DNA from: a virus | DNA length: 64,000 bases | Virus record (IMG/VR): IMGVR_UViG_3300033149_004104 | Span: 62,001 to 126,000 of that record | Strand: one strand, 5' to 3' | Shown: positions 18,430-27,969 of the stretch, piece by piece | Position numbering within the stretch: the first letter of the stretch is position 1 | How the letters are laid out: each line of letters begins with the position of its first letter | Notes under the pieces: model-generated | The model's database searches: none | The model's input: only the letters and a program-made list of their open reading frames with translations | What the model was told of the DNA's origin: nothing | Made by a program: the position numbers and the translations under genes

Positions 18430-19217
18430 TGGCATGGGTACAGCTTATTAAATGGTTACAATCACAAGATACATTAACACTTATCATCGCACTTGGAATT
18501 TTAATATTTCTTATTTATAAAGGAATAATACGTATTCCTTCTATAAATAAGACAATCAGAAGAAAAAAATGTGAAAATCCTCACATAAGTTGTATTAATT
18601 ATATTGATTTAGGGAATCGTTTATCAAAGCTTATGGTACTAAAAACAGAGATTGATAGAATTATAAACTTGGATATACTGAGAGAGCAAATGAACCTAGT
18701 AGATCAGATTGTATATGATATAAGAAAAAAAATGGAGCTTCATTTTGATAAGATACTTAAAAATCAACAGCCCGATATACAGGATGTCAATTCAAGTATT
18801 GAACATAAAATCTTTGAAAATATTGCTAAATTAGGAGAGAAAACAATAAGAGATTTATTTCGATTTATAATGAAAGAAAATCGCATTCCAAACAATGAAG
18901 CTGAATTTATCCTATACGCTAAAAACAGGGCTAATAACGTTATTAACCGAGTAATTGAAGAGCTTTCAGTTAACTGGCATCGAGGACTCAGCATTACTAA
19001 AGAAATTTATATGAAAGCTTACTATGGAAAAATACAAGATTTCCGTGATTTAAACTCTGAAATCGAAGAACAAATAATAACCACACTAAAGAGATGTAGG
19101 GACATTAACAACAGAAAATGGCTTGAAATTATGCAATATGATGATGAAGCTGCCGCTTTATTCCCCGAAATATATGAAGAAGCAATGAAGAAAGAAGGAG
19201 AAAAGCGGCAGACATGA
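18429..19217 (+). CDS. Membrane-anchored helical protein, unknown
   Basis: 262 residues. One N-terminal transmembrane segment (LTLIIALGILIFLIYKGII, about 16-34) then a long charged helical domain. An SD-like AAGGCGG precedes the ATG. As the last + strand gene of the lysis block it might be a spanin-like or lysis-control protein, but there is no lipobox partner in view and I do not recognise it. Its TGA directly abuts the stop of the convergent minus-strand gene (no spacer). Confidence 0.5.
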   Translation: MAWVQLIKWLQSQDTLTLIIALGILIFLIYKGIIRIPSINKTIRRKKCENPHISCINYIDLGNRLSKLMVLKTEIDRIINLDILREQMNLVDQIVYDIRKKMELHFDKILKNQQPDIQDVNSSIEHKIFENIAKLGEKTIRDLFRFIMKENRIPNNEAEFILYAKNRANNVINRVIEELSVNWHRGLSITKEIYMKAYYGKIQDFRDLNSEIEEQIITTLKRCRDINNRKWLEIMQYDDEAAALFPEIYEEAMKKEGEKRQT

Positions 19218-19571
19218 CTAGAATTGTATTTTAAAATACTTATATACTCTCGCCTCGAAATAAAAAAGTTCTTTTCTTAACTCTTCCATTCTTAAGTTAT
19301 TTTTTTCTGGAATATTTTTATAAAAATCAAACTTAGCATCTTCAGGATCTGTTGGATGTCGTTCGCTGTTTGCTTTATTAAGATGTCGATTAAAACTTAC
19401 GTAGTGTGGTTCTTTTTTAGCCCTCTCAATAGCGATACGCCTTCCTAAATCTTTAGAAAAGGTGTCCTTTGGATGACATAGCGACCACCCGATCCTGTCT
19501 TTTTCTAATGCAACTAAGCATCCATAAGGTTGACGATTCTCTTTTCTTATGTACTGAACTAACATAATCAT
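19218..19571 (-). CDS. Conserved-looking phage protein, unknown
   Basis: 117 residues, preceded by ATGGAGGA. The core reads GCLVALEKDRIGWSLCHPKD then LGRRIAIERA, a pattern I associate with small phage proteins of unknown function. It is convergent with the + strand block with no spacer, and a 14-base perfect palindrome (GTATTTTAAAATAC, 19226-19239) lies in its 3' end. Confidence 0.55.
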   Translation of the reverse strand: MIMLVQYIRKENRQPYGCLVALEKDRIGWSLCHPKDTFSKDLGRRIAIERAKKEPHYVSFNRHLNKANSERHPTDPEDAKFDFYKNIPEKNNLRMEELRKELFYFEARVYKYFKIQF

Positions 19572-19648
19572 TCCTCCATCTTAATTTTTTTCAAGATCAA
19601 ATAATGTTTTAACATATTTGATCTAATATTCTCAGTTTCTAAATTCAT
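19568..19648 (-). CDS. Possible 26-residue peptide
   Basis: Frame MNLETENIRSNMLKHYLILK and on, ending TGA within the ATGATTATG of the next gene, with GAGGAA upstream. Its last codons also supply the SD of the following gene. Overlap suggests coupling, but evidence is thin. Confidence 0.3.
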   Translation of the reverse strand: MNLETENIRSNMLKHYLILKKIKMEE

Positions 19649-19732
19649 TCTAGTTTTTTTCCTCTTCTGCACTAAAAAAAGAATTAAAAGATACTATAAG
19701 AAAAAAAATCAAAACGGCTTTTATTAAATACC

Positions 19733-20752
19733 TTATAATACTCCCTCCCATGTTATCTTTTTATTCTTTATCTTATTATAAAAATCGTATTGAGATAACC
19801 GCCATTCTGCACTCTCTATAGGATGTTCAACAGCGTATTCTAGATCTTCCAGAGTACTGTCAGCAGGATCTTGACCTGCCCCCGGCATAAAAACAATGAG
19901 ATAATCATAATCATAAAACTTATTTATTTGTGTAATCATAGAGCGTCCTGCATCATCGTTATCAGGAAACAATATAAGATTTTTCACTTTACTCAGCAGC
20001 TTCTTTTGACCGGTACCTAACGAACTACCTAGTGTTGCTACAACATTTTTAGAAATATACCTCCAGATACGAAAAGCACTTTTTATTCCCTCTACTACAT
20101 ATAAAGGCTTTCGCAAACTAATACCGTCCCAATTCCATAATATATCCGCCTTACTGCCTTTCGGGTAGATTACTTTCAATTTCTGCTCTTCCGTATAATC
20201 TCTGCATTCCATATTCACTATTTCGCCGTTCTCTAATAATGGAATACATATTCTATCTTTAATAAATGTACCTTTCTTGTTTTCTTTAGAAAAAGAGATA
20301 TACGCTTTATTTGTATAACGAATATCAAATTCATCTATCATTTCCTTATTAACATTTATTTTTTTAAGATATGTAAGAACCTGCGAATTTGACAAAGGAT
20401 TATATAAACGCCCACCTGATATTCTTAACTCTTTCTTTAATTGTTTCTTCTCTGCTATAAGTTGATTTTGACCTAATGTCTGATTAAAAAGCCTTGATAA
20501 TACCTCATCGCTTTTAATATATTTACTATAATTTCCGTTAGAAAGTTTTGTAACAAATGCATAAAAATTGTACGTAGCACCGCAGCTCCAACATTTACAA
20601 TAGCCGTTGTTTTTTAACATTGTCATTGAGGGATTCCTATCCCTATGATTTTGATTTATACACCGAAATTTTATATATTTACCTTTATCTTCGAATTGTA
20701 TTCCAAGTTCACGAACTATTGATAATATTTCAGTAGTCGTTAAGTAAATCAT
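19733..20752 (-). CDS. dnaG: DnaG-type DNA primase
   Basis: 339 residues. N-terminal zinc-binding domain: RCINQNH (Cys31, His36) and CKCWSC (Cys54, Cys57) before GATYNFYAF. TOPRIM domain: LYVVEGIKSAFRIW (acidic Glu), LGSSLG, then LILFPDNDDAGR with the Asp cluster that binds the metal. It makes RNA primers at the fork. Shorter than bacterial DnaG and without a helicase domain. The start overlaps the clamp loader stop by 4 nt, so the two are one translational unit. Confidence 0.88.
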   Translation of the reverse strand: MIYLTTTEILSIVRELGIQFEDKGKYIKFRCINQNHRDRNPSMTMLKNNGYCKCWSCGATYNFYAFVTKLSNGNYSKYIKSDEVLSRLFNQTLGQNQLIAEKKQLKKELRISGGRLYNPLSNSQVLTYLKKINVNKEMIDEFDIRYTNKAYISFSKENKKGTFIKDRICIPLLENGEIVNMECRDYTEEQKLKVIYPKGSKADILWNWDGISLRKPLYVVEGIKSAFRIWRYISKNVVATLGSSLGTGQKKLLSKVKNLILFPDNDDAGRSMITQINKFYDYDYLIVFMPGAGQDPADSTLEDLEYAVEHPIESAEWRLSQYDFYNKIKNKKITWEGVL

Positions 20753-21912
20753 CTTTTAACTTGCTCACGTACTTTATATTTTTCTCTTTTGCGTATTATT
20801 GGAATACTTCTTATTTTATTAATATACTTTAATAGAGCTGCTTTAAAATATTTTTCATTAAATGAATATCCAACCCTTGATTTTTCAATATCTAAAACCG
20901 TATCTAACAATTTATTATAGTTTACGTTATTTACTATCTTAACAAATTCCTCCTCTTTAAATTCTTCAGGTAGTTTATTTAACTGATTAAATACACCAGC
21001 ATCGACAAGATATTTATACATAAGATTATAAAGATATTCGTTTTCAAATAAAGGGCTCTCTATTAAATTAAAAATACTATCTACTTTTTCGGCATTAAGT
21101 AAATTATGTATAAATTCAAACTGATTAGACTGATTCATAATACCCAATTCTTTCTGTACTTCTTCTACAGTATATAACTCCCCTTCCATTACTCTATCAA
21201 GCATTTGTAAAGCATTACGATACGAACCAAGAGCATTGTTAGCTATTAATAAAAGAATTTCGGGCGCTTCTTCTTCAAAAGTTTTAGGGAATCTTTTATC
21301 AGCATATAAAGTATCAACAAGATTGAAAAACACTTCTTTTATATATTTAAAAATATCTTCATAATTTGCCATGTAAAACTTATAAATTTCATATCGTGTC
21401 TTAAGGGCTAAATGAAACTTTTCACTCTCGGTAGTACAAAGAATAATATATACGTTCTTACGAGGTTTTTCACTTAATAAAAGCATAGCCCCTTTTGCTT
21501 GAGCTGAATTTAACAAGTGTGCTTCATCAATTATTATTACCTTATTCTTATCAAAGAAAGGAACATAGGATAGCATATCCGATAAACTTTTAACCCCTTC
21601 TTTACCTAAATCCGTAGCATCTATATAAGTAGTATCCCGTTTAAACCTGCCATCGTTTATATCTTTACATGCTTCACATTTATTACAAGGCTCAACACAA
21701 TCCTTTTTTATAATAGGTTCTTTACAATTGAGAATCTTAGCTATAATAAATGCCAGTGTGCTTTTACCCGTTCCACTATGACCTAGGAACATCATATAGG
21801 AAGGAAAATTATTTTTTAGACTTCTATTTTTAAATTCTTTTACTATTCTCTTATTGCCTTGCATTTCATCTAAAGTTTTTGGTCTATACTGTATTCCTAG
21901 CATATTACTCAT
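20749..21912 (-). CDS. dnaX: Clamp loader ATPase, DnaX (gamma/tau)-like
   Basis: 387 residues. Walker A GHSGTGKS (44-51), a zinc cluster of Cys72, Cys76, Cys79 and Cys82, Walker B IIIDEAH (126-132) and a sensor-1-like region (IILCTTESEKFH). These are the hallmarks of the gamma/tau subunit that loads the sliding clamp. The arginine-finger SRC motif is less clear than in bacteria (LALKTRYEIYKF). The partner clamp is at 61269-62348. The gene starts within the stop of a 59-residue gene (ATGA). Confidence 0.88.
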   Translation of the reverse strand: MSNMLGIQYRPKTLDEMQGNKRIVKEFKNRSLKNNFPSYMMFLGHSGTGKSTLAFIIAKILNCKEPIIKKDCVEPCNKCEACKDINDGRFKRDTTYIDATDLGKEGVKSLSDMLSYVPFFDKNKVIIIDEAHLLNSAQAKGAMLLLSEKPRKNVYIILCTTESEKFHLALKTRYEIYKFYMANYEDIFKYIKEVFFNLVDTLYADKRFPKTFEEEAPEILLLIANNALGSYRNALQMLDRVMEGELYTVEEVQKELGIMNQSNQFEFIHNLLNAEKVDSIFNLIESPLFENEYLYNLMYKYLVDAGVFNQLNKLPEEFKEEEFVKIVNNVNYNKLLDTVLDIEKSRVGYSFNEKYFKAALLKYINKIRSIPIIRKREKYKVREQVKR

Positions 21913-22088
21913 CGTTGCTTTAATCTCCTTATTTTTCTATTTAAAATATCACAATATTGTAAAGCTCGAATACTAAGTACATTAATTTGCAATCTCTCAC
22001 TAATTCTATCTTTATCGTTTCCTTGATTATTAGATGAAAGATATTCAATGTTGTTTAATATTTCTATAATTTGTTTCAATTCATTCAT
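21909..22088 (-). CDS. 59-residue protein upstream of clamp loader
   Basis: Begins ATG at 22088 after GGAGGCGGT and reads MNELKQIIEILNNIEYLSSN onward, ending in TGA that overlaps the dnaX-like ATG (ATGA). Helical and charged. The strong SD and the overlap make it a real gene. Function unknown. Confidence 0.7.
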   Translation of the reverse strand: MNELKQIIEILNNIEYLSSNNQGNDKDRISERLQINVLSIRALQYCDILNRKIRRLKQR

Positions 22089-22103
22089 TATACCGCCTCC
22101 ATT

Positions 22104-22143
22104 TAAAAAATGGAGCCGAGCGATATATTTACCACTCAGCTCC
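22104..22143 (-). terminator. Rho-independent terminator after the rIIB-like gene
   Basis: On the minus strand, GGAGC-t-GAG pairs with CTC-g-GCTCC across a loop of about 14 nt and is followed by ATTTTTT (22105-22110). It separates the rII pair from the primase and clamp loader genes downstream. Confidence 0.65.
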
Positions 22144-22152
22144 TGACGATGA

Positions 22153-23367
22153 TTAGGAGGATTTATCTACTCTCTCAACCGAAGGGGCTAAGAGTTCTGG
22201 AACTGACAATTTTTTTCCATTCTTTTCGATACAAGCCACTAAATATCTTTTATATGATGTGGCCTGTTTATGACGTACACCATTCCTTATACGATAATTT
22301 TCCATAAATTCCATATTCTCAATTCTGTTAATTGCGTCATCTACTGTCTCATTGGCCTCGATAGTTGTTAGAATATATCCTTTATAATCATTATTAATAT
22401 GTTGCCAATTTGCTTTTCGATATAATACTGAAAAATTTTCTAAATATTTTACTCCATCGTTTTCAGTAAGCCCATATTCATTTTCTAACCAATAATTGTA
22501 ATAATCTTCTTTTTCTTCATATTCCTCCTCTCTATCTGCATCATCATCATATATAAGATAATCACCATCAGATACAAAATAATCTTTAATTTTAGTATTT
22601 TTCCAATCTTCGATAATCTTCACTACTTCATACTTACATACTCTCATTTTAGCATTATTATAGTCTGCTGGTACAGTTACTACATCCTTTGGATTAACTT
22701 TTACTAATACAGTTACATCCCTTTCCGATTCTAATGTACCGTAGTAAAGCAAATAATTATAACTACATACATGAAAGCCATAAGAACATGTCATATATCT
22801 ATCAGGATCAACTTTGTCCCTATCCATTTCAATTATTTCACCTGGAGAATTATTTATACTCCTGGTATAAATGTCAACCAATATGCCCTCTTCATTCCTT
22901 ATTACTTTCTTATAAGCTAAGAAACATCCATCCTCAGTAATTGGTAAATTGTTGTGTTCTAAAAACAAATACAATTCGTTTACACTTTGTGGAGAGGGAT
23001 TTTCCATCATGTTTTCAATAAACTTTACAATACTCTTCCAATCTCCTTGTTGATCAATAACTTCTTCAAGTCTGTCAACAATAGCGGATCTTATCACTGT
23101 ATCTTTATACTTGATAAGCCCATTTTCAATGGTGATTGGACTATCTTTCAGATAATTTTCAAATTTTACTTTTCTGTCCAGTAGTTTCTTAAGACTTTGA
23201 ACTAAACGACTAACGGAATCCTCATCCTCCCATTGATCAAAAGCAAGTAGCATGTGACTTACTGGCTTGTAGTTATCTTCGGTAGAATGAACAGCATAAG
23301 ATACACCGTCCATATACAACTGAATTTCATCCTTTGTCATAAAAAACTGCAATCTGTTCTTATTCAT
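22153..23367 (-). CDS. rIIB: rIIB-like protein
   Basis: 404 residues, SD AGGAGG. The middle reads NPSPQSVNELYLFLEHNNLP then ITEDGCFLAYKKV, MDRDKVDPDR, TCSYGFHVCSYNY, and VKVNPKDVVTVPADYNNAKM, which is the conserved core of rIIB homologues found in many large phages. In T4 the rII proteins act at the membrane in lysis inhibition and exclusion; in other phages the role is unknown. It is downstream of the rIIA-like gene, the usual order. The C-terminal acidic stretch (DDDADREEEYEEKEDYY) is not typical. Confidence 0.8.
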   Translation of the reverse strand: MNKNRLQFFMTKDEIQLYMDGVSYAVHSTEDNYKPVSHMLLAFDQWEDEDSVSRLVQSLKKLLDRKVKFENYLKDSPITIENGLIKYKDTVIRSAIVDRLEEVIDQQGDWKSIVKFIENMMENPSPQSVNELYLFLEHNNLPITEDGCFLAYKKVIRNEEGILVDIYTRSINNSPGEIIEMDRDKVDPDRYMTCSYGFHVCSYNYLLYYGTLESERDVTVLVKVNPKDVVTVPADYNNAKMRVCKYEVVKIIEDWKNTKIKDYFVSDGDYLIYDDDADREEEYEEKEDYYNYWLENEYGLTENDGVKYLENFSVLYRKANWQHINNDYKGYILTTIEANETVDDAINRIENMEFMENYRIRNGVRHKQATSYKRYLVACIEKNGKKLSVPELLAPSVERVDKSS

Positions 23368-23401
23368 TTTATTTATCCTCCTAATATATAATATATATTT
23401 T

Positions 23402-25639
23402 TTATTGATAGTTTTTAAGTAAATCTATCAATATCTTCACATTTTCTTCTTTTATTCCTACTCCATAATAGTCCTCTATTGAATCCTTGTCCACTATTTT
23501 TAATATCGGGTATTTATCTTCTACCTTTTTAAGCAAATCGCTTGTTTTTATAAACATTTCCGATAATTTTTTATTATTTAATACATCAAATTCATCTACA
23601 GAATATTCAAAATCGTATATTATTTTTTTCAAATTCTTTAAATCCCTCTCAATTTCCGGTATACTACCTTTTCCTTTTTTTCTATTAATTAACTCTTTCA
23701 CATCTTTGTCACTCTCAAATACTTTTTTATCACAATCGTCAACTATCTCTAGTATAGTTACAAGTTTTCTTTCAATATATGATAAGGATTTATCATGATG
23801 CATTAAAAAACTTGTATATCCATATTGTTTTATAGCTTTAGAGCTATTAAATTTTTCTTTCAATAATACTTCTATTGATTTAAAGAATGGTTTGAATTTT
23901 GTTAATTTTTTAAATCTTTTCGTGTTAATTTCGTATCCATTAATTACAAATATTGGAATACTGTCATTAAGCACTTCAAGACTTTTCAAAATATCTAATT
24001 TTAAATTAGGAACTCTTCTATTTTCATCTCTAACATCTTTATACGAATTTCTATATCTTATTACATAGTATAACTGTGAATTATTCTTGTATATATCACT
24101 TTCTAGCAATTCTTTATATGTAAAACTTTTATTTATGCCATCGCAGTTATGTAAAATAGTATAAAATCTATTACTATCTTTATTTTCTGTAGCAGAAGAG
24201 TCTGTTTTACTTCTCTCTCTACCTGGTTTTCTTATATATTTAAGTTCACTTATCTTATTTAGCTCTCCATCAACTCCCAATTTTTGAATATAATCTTCTG
24301 GAATGACTAATGCATGAAAGTTATATTGTCTCATGTTTTGTTTTAATTTGTATATTCCGCTATTTGGATTATTTTCATCATTTATAAAAATTTTTGTCTT
24401 AGGAGACCCGATTTCACTATAAGAAATAAATGAATTTAAAACAGATGATTTTAAAACTACTCTATCTTCATAAGTATCATAAAAAGAACCTTTTTTTTGA
24501 ACTTTAAAAAATTTTATTTTCTTTCTATCATCACTATTATCTATTTCCAATGCCTTTTGTAAAGGTTTTCCTTTATACCAAACGTTTCTATTAATAAAAT
24601 CACGAAAAAAATCAACTTTAGAAACGATAGTATAGTAACTTCTAATCACTTCTAACAATGTCTTATTATCACTGAAATATTCTTCTTGAATTTCATCTTG
24701 AACTTTCTTTACAATTTCTTTTAATTTTAATATAAGATTATTTACAGTTCGTGTATCTAATGAAAGCGCCTCCCTACTTGGGGCAATATCAAGCTTACCA
24801 ATTGGAAATTCTATCACTATAAGTAAACTACGAAGAAAATGCGTAATGATAGTCTTAAGCTCATTGTTTAAAAGATTGCTATCAGATATCAACCCCGATT
24901 TTGATAACGAATCAACTCTATATTCAACGTTCCCTTGCACAGCAATAAGACCGTTGTTATATCGTCCTTTATATATTCTCCAATCACTTCCTTTAAATAT
25001 AGCATCTTTAGGGTATTCAAGTGGAGCAAAATCACCTTCTCCACCTATAACTCTTGGCTTAATCCGAAAGGGGCGAAATACTTCTTTAGCGTTTGCCTCC
25101 CACATGTAAAAGTCTCCCTTATCTACTTCAACTTGTACTTTAACTCCATTATGCTCAGAAGTACTCATCTCTGTTACTTTTGAAATACAAGGAATGTTTT
25201 CCTCATTAAGATAACAGGCATAGATTTTCTTTTCCCCATTATATACCGACTCAACAGTAAAGGATTCCTTATACGCAAAAGGAGATTTACTCCCCAAACC
25301 CAAGACACCCACAAAGTCATTGCTTTCAGTTTTATCGCTTCCAAAATAGCTACTGTATAACGATAAAACTTTTTCCTCACTCATTCCTGTACCATAGTCT
25401 TTAACATAGAAGTATGGTTCAAGGGAATTAGGAAGATGCACTTCAAATGGTTCTCTTTCTTTACCTGCCTCTACATGTGAATCGTATGCATTGGTAGAGA
25501 GCTCACGAATAACAGCCTTTATTTTATTTGTATATAATTTATCTGAGAGAATTTGAAAAGCTTTTGGACTGGCAGTGATAGAAAAATTCTGCCCTTGGAG
25601 ATTAGTTTTTACATTCTTTTTCTTAATCACTAATTGCAT
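23402..25639 (-). CDS. rIIA: rIIA-like protein with GHKL ATPase domain
   Basis: 745 residues, SD AGGAGGG. The N-terminus carries Bergerat/GHKL motifs: AVIRELSTNAYDSH (N box, about 43-56), VKDYGTGMS (G1 box, about 78-86) and LGLGSKSPFAYKESFTVES (G2, about 108-126). This matches rIIA homologues. The long C-terminal half has no clear domain. It is paired with the rIIB-like gene, 34 nt apart, and probably co-transcribed. The upstream spacer is very AT-rich and contains TATATTATTAATAG. Confidence 0.82.
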   Translation of the reverse strand: MQLVIKKKNVKTNLQGQNFSITASPKAFQILSDKLYTNKIKAVIRELSTNAYDSHVEAGKEREPFEVHLPNSLEPYFYVKDYGTGMSEEKVLSLYSSYFGSDKTESNDFVGVLGLGSKSPFAYKESFTVESVYNGEKKIYACYLNEENIPCISKVTEMSTSEHNGVKVQVEVDKGDFYMWEANAKEVFRPFRIKPRVIGGEGDFAPLEYPKDAIFKGSDWRIYKGRYNNGLIAVQGNVEYRVDSLSKSGLISDSNLLNNELKTIITHFLRSLLIVIEFPIGKLDIAPSREALSLDTRTVNNLILKLKEIVKKVQDEIQEEYFSDNKTLLEVIRSYYTIVSKVDFFRDFINRNVWYKGKPLQKALEIDNSDDRKKIKFFKVQKKGSFYDTYEDRVVLKSSVLNSFISYSEIGSPKTKIFINDENNPNSGIYKLKQNMRQYNFHALVIPEDYIQKLGVDGELNKISELKYIRKPGRERSKTDSSATENKDSNRFYTILHNCDGINKSFTYKELLESDIYKNNSQLYYVIRYRNSYKDVRDENRRVPNLKLDILKSLEVLNDSIPIFVINGYEINTKRFKKLTKFKPFFKSIEVLLKEKFNSSKAIKQYGYTSFLMHHDKSLSYIERKLVTILEIVDDCDKKVFESDKDVKELINRKKGKGSIPEIERDLKNLKKIIYDFEYSVDEFDVLNNKKLSEMFIKTSDLLKKVEDKYPILKIVDKDSIEDYYGVGIKEENVKILIDLLKNYQ

Positions 25640-25723
25640 TTTAAGTCCCTCCTAATCATTTATTGTTATCTATTAATAATATATAAATTTTTGCCAATTT
25701 TTTTAAATTTTTTTTTAAAAAAT

Positions 25724-26704
25724 TTATTTTTTTAAACGCCGTCTTATTTTCTTTTCTATTCTTCCTGGCACATCTCCTACATAATCTTTCTCAATTTCCC
25801 TCACAATTTCTTTTTCTACCGTAGATTCTTCATTTTTTATAATAGGAGAGGATTCTATTTTTTCCCTTTTAGGTTCTGCTAGAGCAGCAGGTTTCAGTTT
25901 TACACGTTTCTCATCTTTTTTACTTTTCTTTTTAATCCCTTTATTTTTTCTTTTATCGCTATTATAAAACTCTATTGATACATTACCCGCTACCATAAGC
26001 AGTACAGCAAAGGGGTCAAATACAACACATAGAAGAATAATAAGAACACGAGCTGCATTATCATAAAAATCTTGCGCATTTTTTTCTCCATAAATAATCA
26101 TTGCTATATATTTAACTGGGCCTACGTTCACTTCATAAGACTCCTTTTCATTTTTTAACTTATAAATTTGATCTTGATACTGAGCAATATTATCTTCTGC
26201 TTGTTTAATACGATTTCTTAATTCAATTCTTTCGCTTTCCTGTTCCTCTCTTTTTTTCAAAGCTATCGTTATAACATTTAAATCAATATAACTTTGTAAA
26301 GCGTCATCTAATAAATTAATATCTTTTTGAGCTCGATCTATTTCTCTCCGTTCACGTTTAATTAAGTTTTCAAGTCTTTCTATTTCATTATCATATCGGA
26401 TTGCTACAACTCTTTGTCCTACATAAGCTTTTGACAAATATCCAAAAATCCCAATAGTTGAAATAATAATAAGAATAATAATAGCAATAAAGAAATAAAC
26501 TTTGATAAGATTTTTAGATTTTTTCCATGTACTATAGAGCCAGAGAGTGGCAGATATTTTAGCCAACTCCATAGAGGCGCCCATTATCGTAACTCCCCAT
26601 AAAGCGCCGCTAAATATGGTGCGTATACCTGTAATAGAGAAAATTGCTGATATAATAGAAAGAACAACAGCAGATATTATTGAGAGAATCCCTATTATAG
26701 GCAT
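25724..26704 (-). CDS. Membrane protein with coiled coil
   Basis: 326 residues. Hydrophobic segments at about 1-25, 30-56 (GALWGVTIMGASMELAKISA), 68-90 (VYFFIAIIILIIISTIGIF) and 215-242 (VLIILLCVVFDPFAVLLMV). Between the third and fourth is a long coiled coil (NEIERLENLIKRERREIDRA onward). The tail is lysine-rich. Similar membrane coiled-coil proteins recur in large myophages without known function. The start abuts an ACTAATAT motif and has no SD. Confidence 0.65.
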   Translation of the reverse strand: MPIIGILSIISAVVLSIISAIFSITGIRTIFSGALWGVTIMGASMELAKISATLWLYSTWKKSKNLIKVYFFIAIIILIIISTIGIFGYLSKAYVGQRVVAIRYDNEIERLENLIKRERREIDRAQKDINLLDDALQSYIDLNVITIALKKREEQESERIELRNRIKQAEDNIAQYQDQIYKLKNEKESYEVNVGPVKYIAMIIYGEKNAQDFYDNAARVLIILLCVVFDPFAVLLMVAGNVSIEFYNSDKRKNKGIKKKSKKDEKRVKLKPAALAEPKREKIESSPIIKNEESTVEKEIVREIEKDYVGDVPGRIEKKIRRRLKK

Positions 26705-26715
26705 AATATATTAGT
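26705..26715 (-). promoter_or_regulatory. ACTAATAT-type motif abutting a start codon
   Basis: ACTAATATATT followed at once by ATG (26704). The gene has no SD. Same class as sites at 2934, 17268 and 32970. Confidence 0.45.
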
Positions 26716-26726
26716 TAACGGAGGTT

Positions 26727-27182
26727 TTAAAAAGTCTCTATGACATCAATTTCTCGTATCTTCTCCTCCAATTTCTCTCGTAATATATTCTTACTTTTGC
26801 GATAACTTGTATCTCTAGAATCGATATAATAAAGTAACTCATATATCTGCTCACCTGTCAGCTCGATAAATATATCATGTGGTTGCATCAACAATTTTAA
26901 AGTATCTCGGCTAACGAGTCTAAAATCATTTCTTTTACAAGGGCCTAGAAATCCTAAATCTCCATTTAGAATATCCACCCCCATAAACCCTTCTTCTTCT
27001 GAAATATTCAATGCCGGATTTTCAGTCCACACTACACGACCTATAATTTCTCCGTTTGTAACTATGTCTCCAGTTTTAAATTGAATATGAGGGGTCTTTT
27101 TATACTCTTCGATTTGTTTTCTTTTATATTCCTCTTCTAATTTATCTATAGCATCTCTTAATTTTTGAAAAATTTCTTCCAT
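26727..27182 (-). CDS. Unknown phage protein
   Basis: 151 residues, SD AGGAG. N-terminal helix rich in Lys and Glu, then an SH3-like beta region (FKTGDIVTNGEIIGRVVW, residues about 35-52). The second half is helical. Its first 17 codons have a near-copy at 27429-27509, part of a local tandem duplication. Confidence 0.5.
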   Translation of the reverse strand: MEEIFQKLRDAIDKLEEEYKRKQIEEYKKTPHIQFKTGDIVTNGEIIGRVVWTENPALNISEEEGFMGVDILNGDLGFLGPCKRNDFRLVSRDTLKLLMQPHDIFIELTGEQIYELLYYIDSRDTSYRKSKNILREKLEEKIREIDVIETF

Positions 27183-27448
27183 ATTTTACTCCTGTTTTTA
27201 ATTTTTATTTTTCTTTCTAATCGTTCTTGAAATCCGATAAGAGCTAAAGCAAATTCCAGCACAAAATATTCTCTTGCAATATCTGTGTTACTATAAAACC
27301 GTTCTCCTAATATCCGATTATTAATAGCTTCGGTGATTTGATTAATATCCTGAATGAATGCGATTTCATTATCTTCTGACAATTCCTGTAAAAATGAAAA
27401 ACCAACAGTAAACAATACCATTAGAATTTCACATATAATCTTTTGCAT
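27158..27448 (-). CDS. Secreted small protein, duplicate copy A
   Basis: 96 residues with a signal peptide (IICEILMVLFTVGFSFLQ) and a conserved core (LSEDNEIAFIQDINQITEAI, NRILGERFYS). It is almost identical to the N-terminal 85 residues of the neighbour at 27532-27942, but the C-terminus differs (ERLERKIKIKNRSKIWKKF), ending early. It overlaps the next gene by 25 nt. Likely a truncated tandem duplicate. Function unknown. Confidence 0.55.
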   Translation of the reverse strand: MQKIICEILMVLFTVGFSFLQELSEDNEIAFIQDINQITEAINNRILGERFYSNTDIAREYFVLEFALALIGFQERLERKIKIKNRSKIWKKFFKN

Positions 27449-27509
27449 ATTTATACTCCCCTTCTAATTTGTCTATAGCATCTCTTAATCTTTGAAAAAT
27501 TTCTTCCAT
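27429..27509 (-). pseudogene. Remnant 5' copy of the 26727-27182 gene
   Basis: A 26-codon frame starting MEEIFQRLRDAIDKLEGEYK, nearly the same as the start of the 151-residue gene, with the same upstream sequence (AGGAGTAAAAT). It ends by running into the signal peptide gene copy A. It marks one junction of the local tandem duplication. Confidence 0.6.
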
Positions 27510-27531
27510 ATTTTACTCCTGTTTTTAATTT

Positions 27532-27942
27532 TTATTCCCCTTCCCAAACTTTCTCTTTTAATACCTCTTTAAGAGTTACATTATGCCAATTAATATTTTC
27601 TTTCCTATACTCATCGAAAAGGTATTCTACCATGTAGCCCAATATTCTTGATATTTTAATATCGTTTATCATTTCGATTTTATTTTCCTCACTTAAAAAA
27701 CCGTAATTATCAATTCGTTCTTGAAATTCAATAAGAGCTAAAGCAAATCCCAGCACAAAATATTCTCTTGCAATATCTGTGCTACTATAAAACCGTTCTC
27801 CTAATATCCGATTATTAATAGCTTCGGTGATTTGATTAATATCCTGAATGAATGCGATTTCATCATCTTCTGACAATTCTTGTGAAAATGAAAAACCAAC
27901 AATAAACAATACCATTAGAATTACACACATAATCTTTTTCAT
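27532..27942 (-). CDS. Secreted small protein, duplicate copy B (full length)
   Basis: 136 residues with SD AAGGAG. Signal peptide (MKKIMCVILMVLFIVGFSFS, cut probably after FSFS-Q), then LSEDDEIAFIQDINQITEAI and a helical C-terminal domain ending KEVLKEKVWEGE. Predicted exported. It is the parent-like member of the duplicated pair. Function unknown. Confidence 0.6.
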   Translation of the reverse strand: MKKIMCVILMVLFIVGFSFSQELSEDDEIAFIQDINQITEAINNRILGERFYSSTDIAREYFVLGFALALIEFQERIDNYGFLSEENKIEMINDIKISRILGYMVEYLFDEYRKENINWHNVTLKEVLKEKVWEGE

Positions 27943-27969
27943 ATTTATACTCCTTTGTCTTTAAATTTT

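Noticed and set aside
19655-19745. Signal-peptide-like frame (ends FSAEEEKN) downstream of the primase gene
   Set aside because: It would need an ATT or ATA start. The GGAGGG before it belongs to the primase 3' end. Too uncertain to list as a gene.
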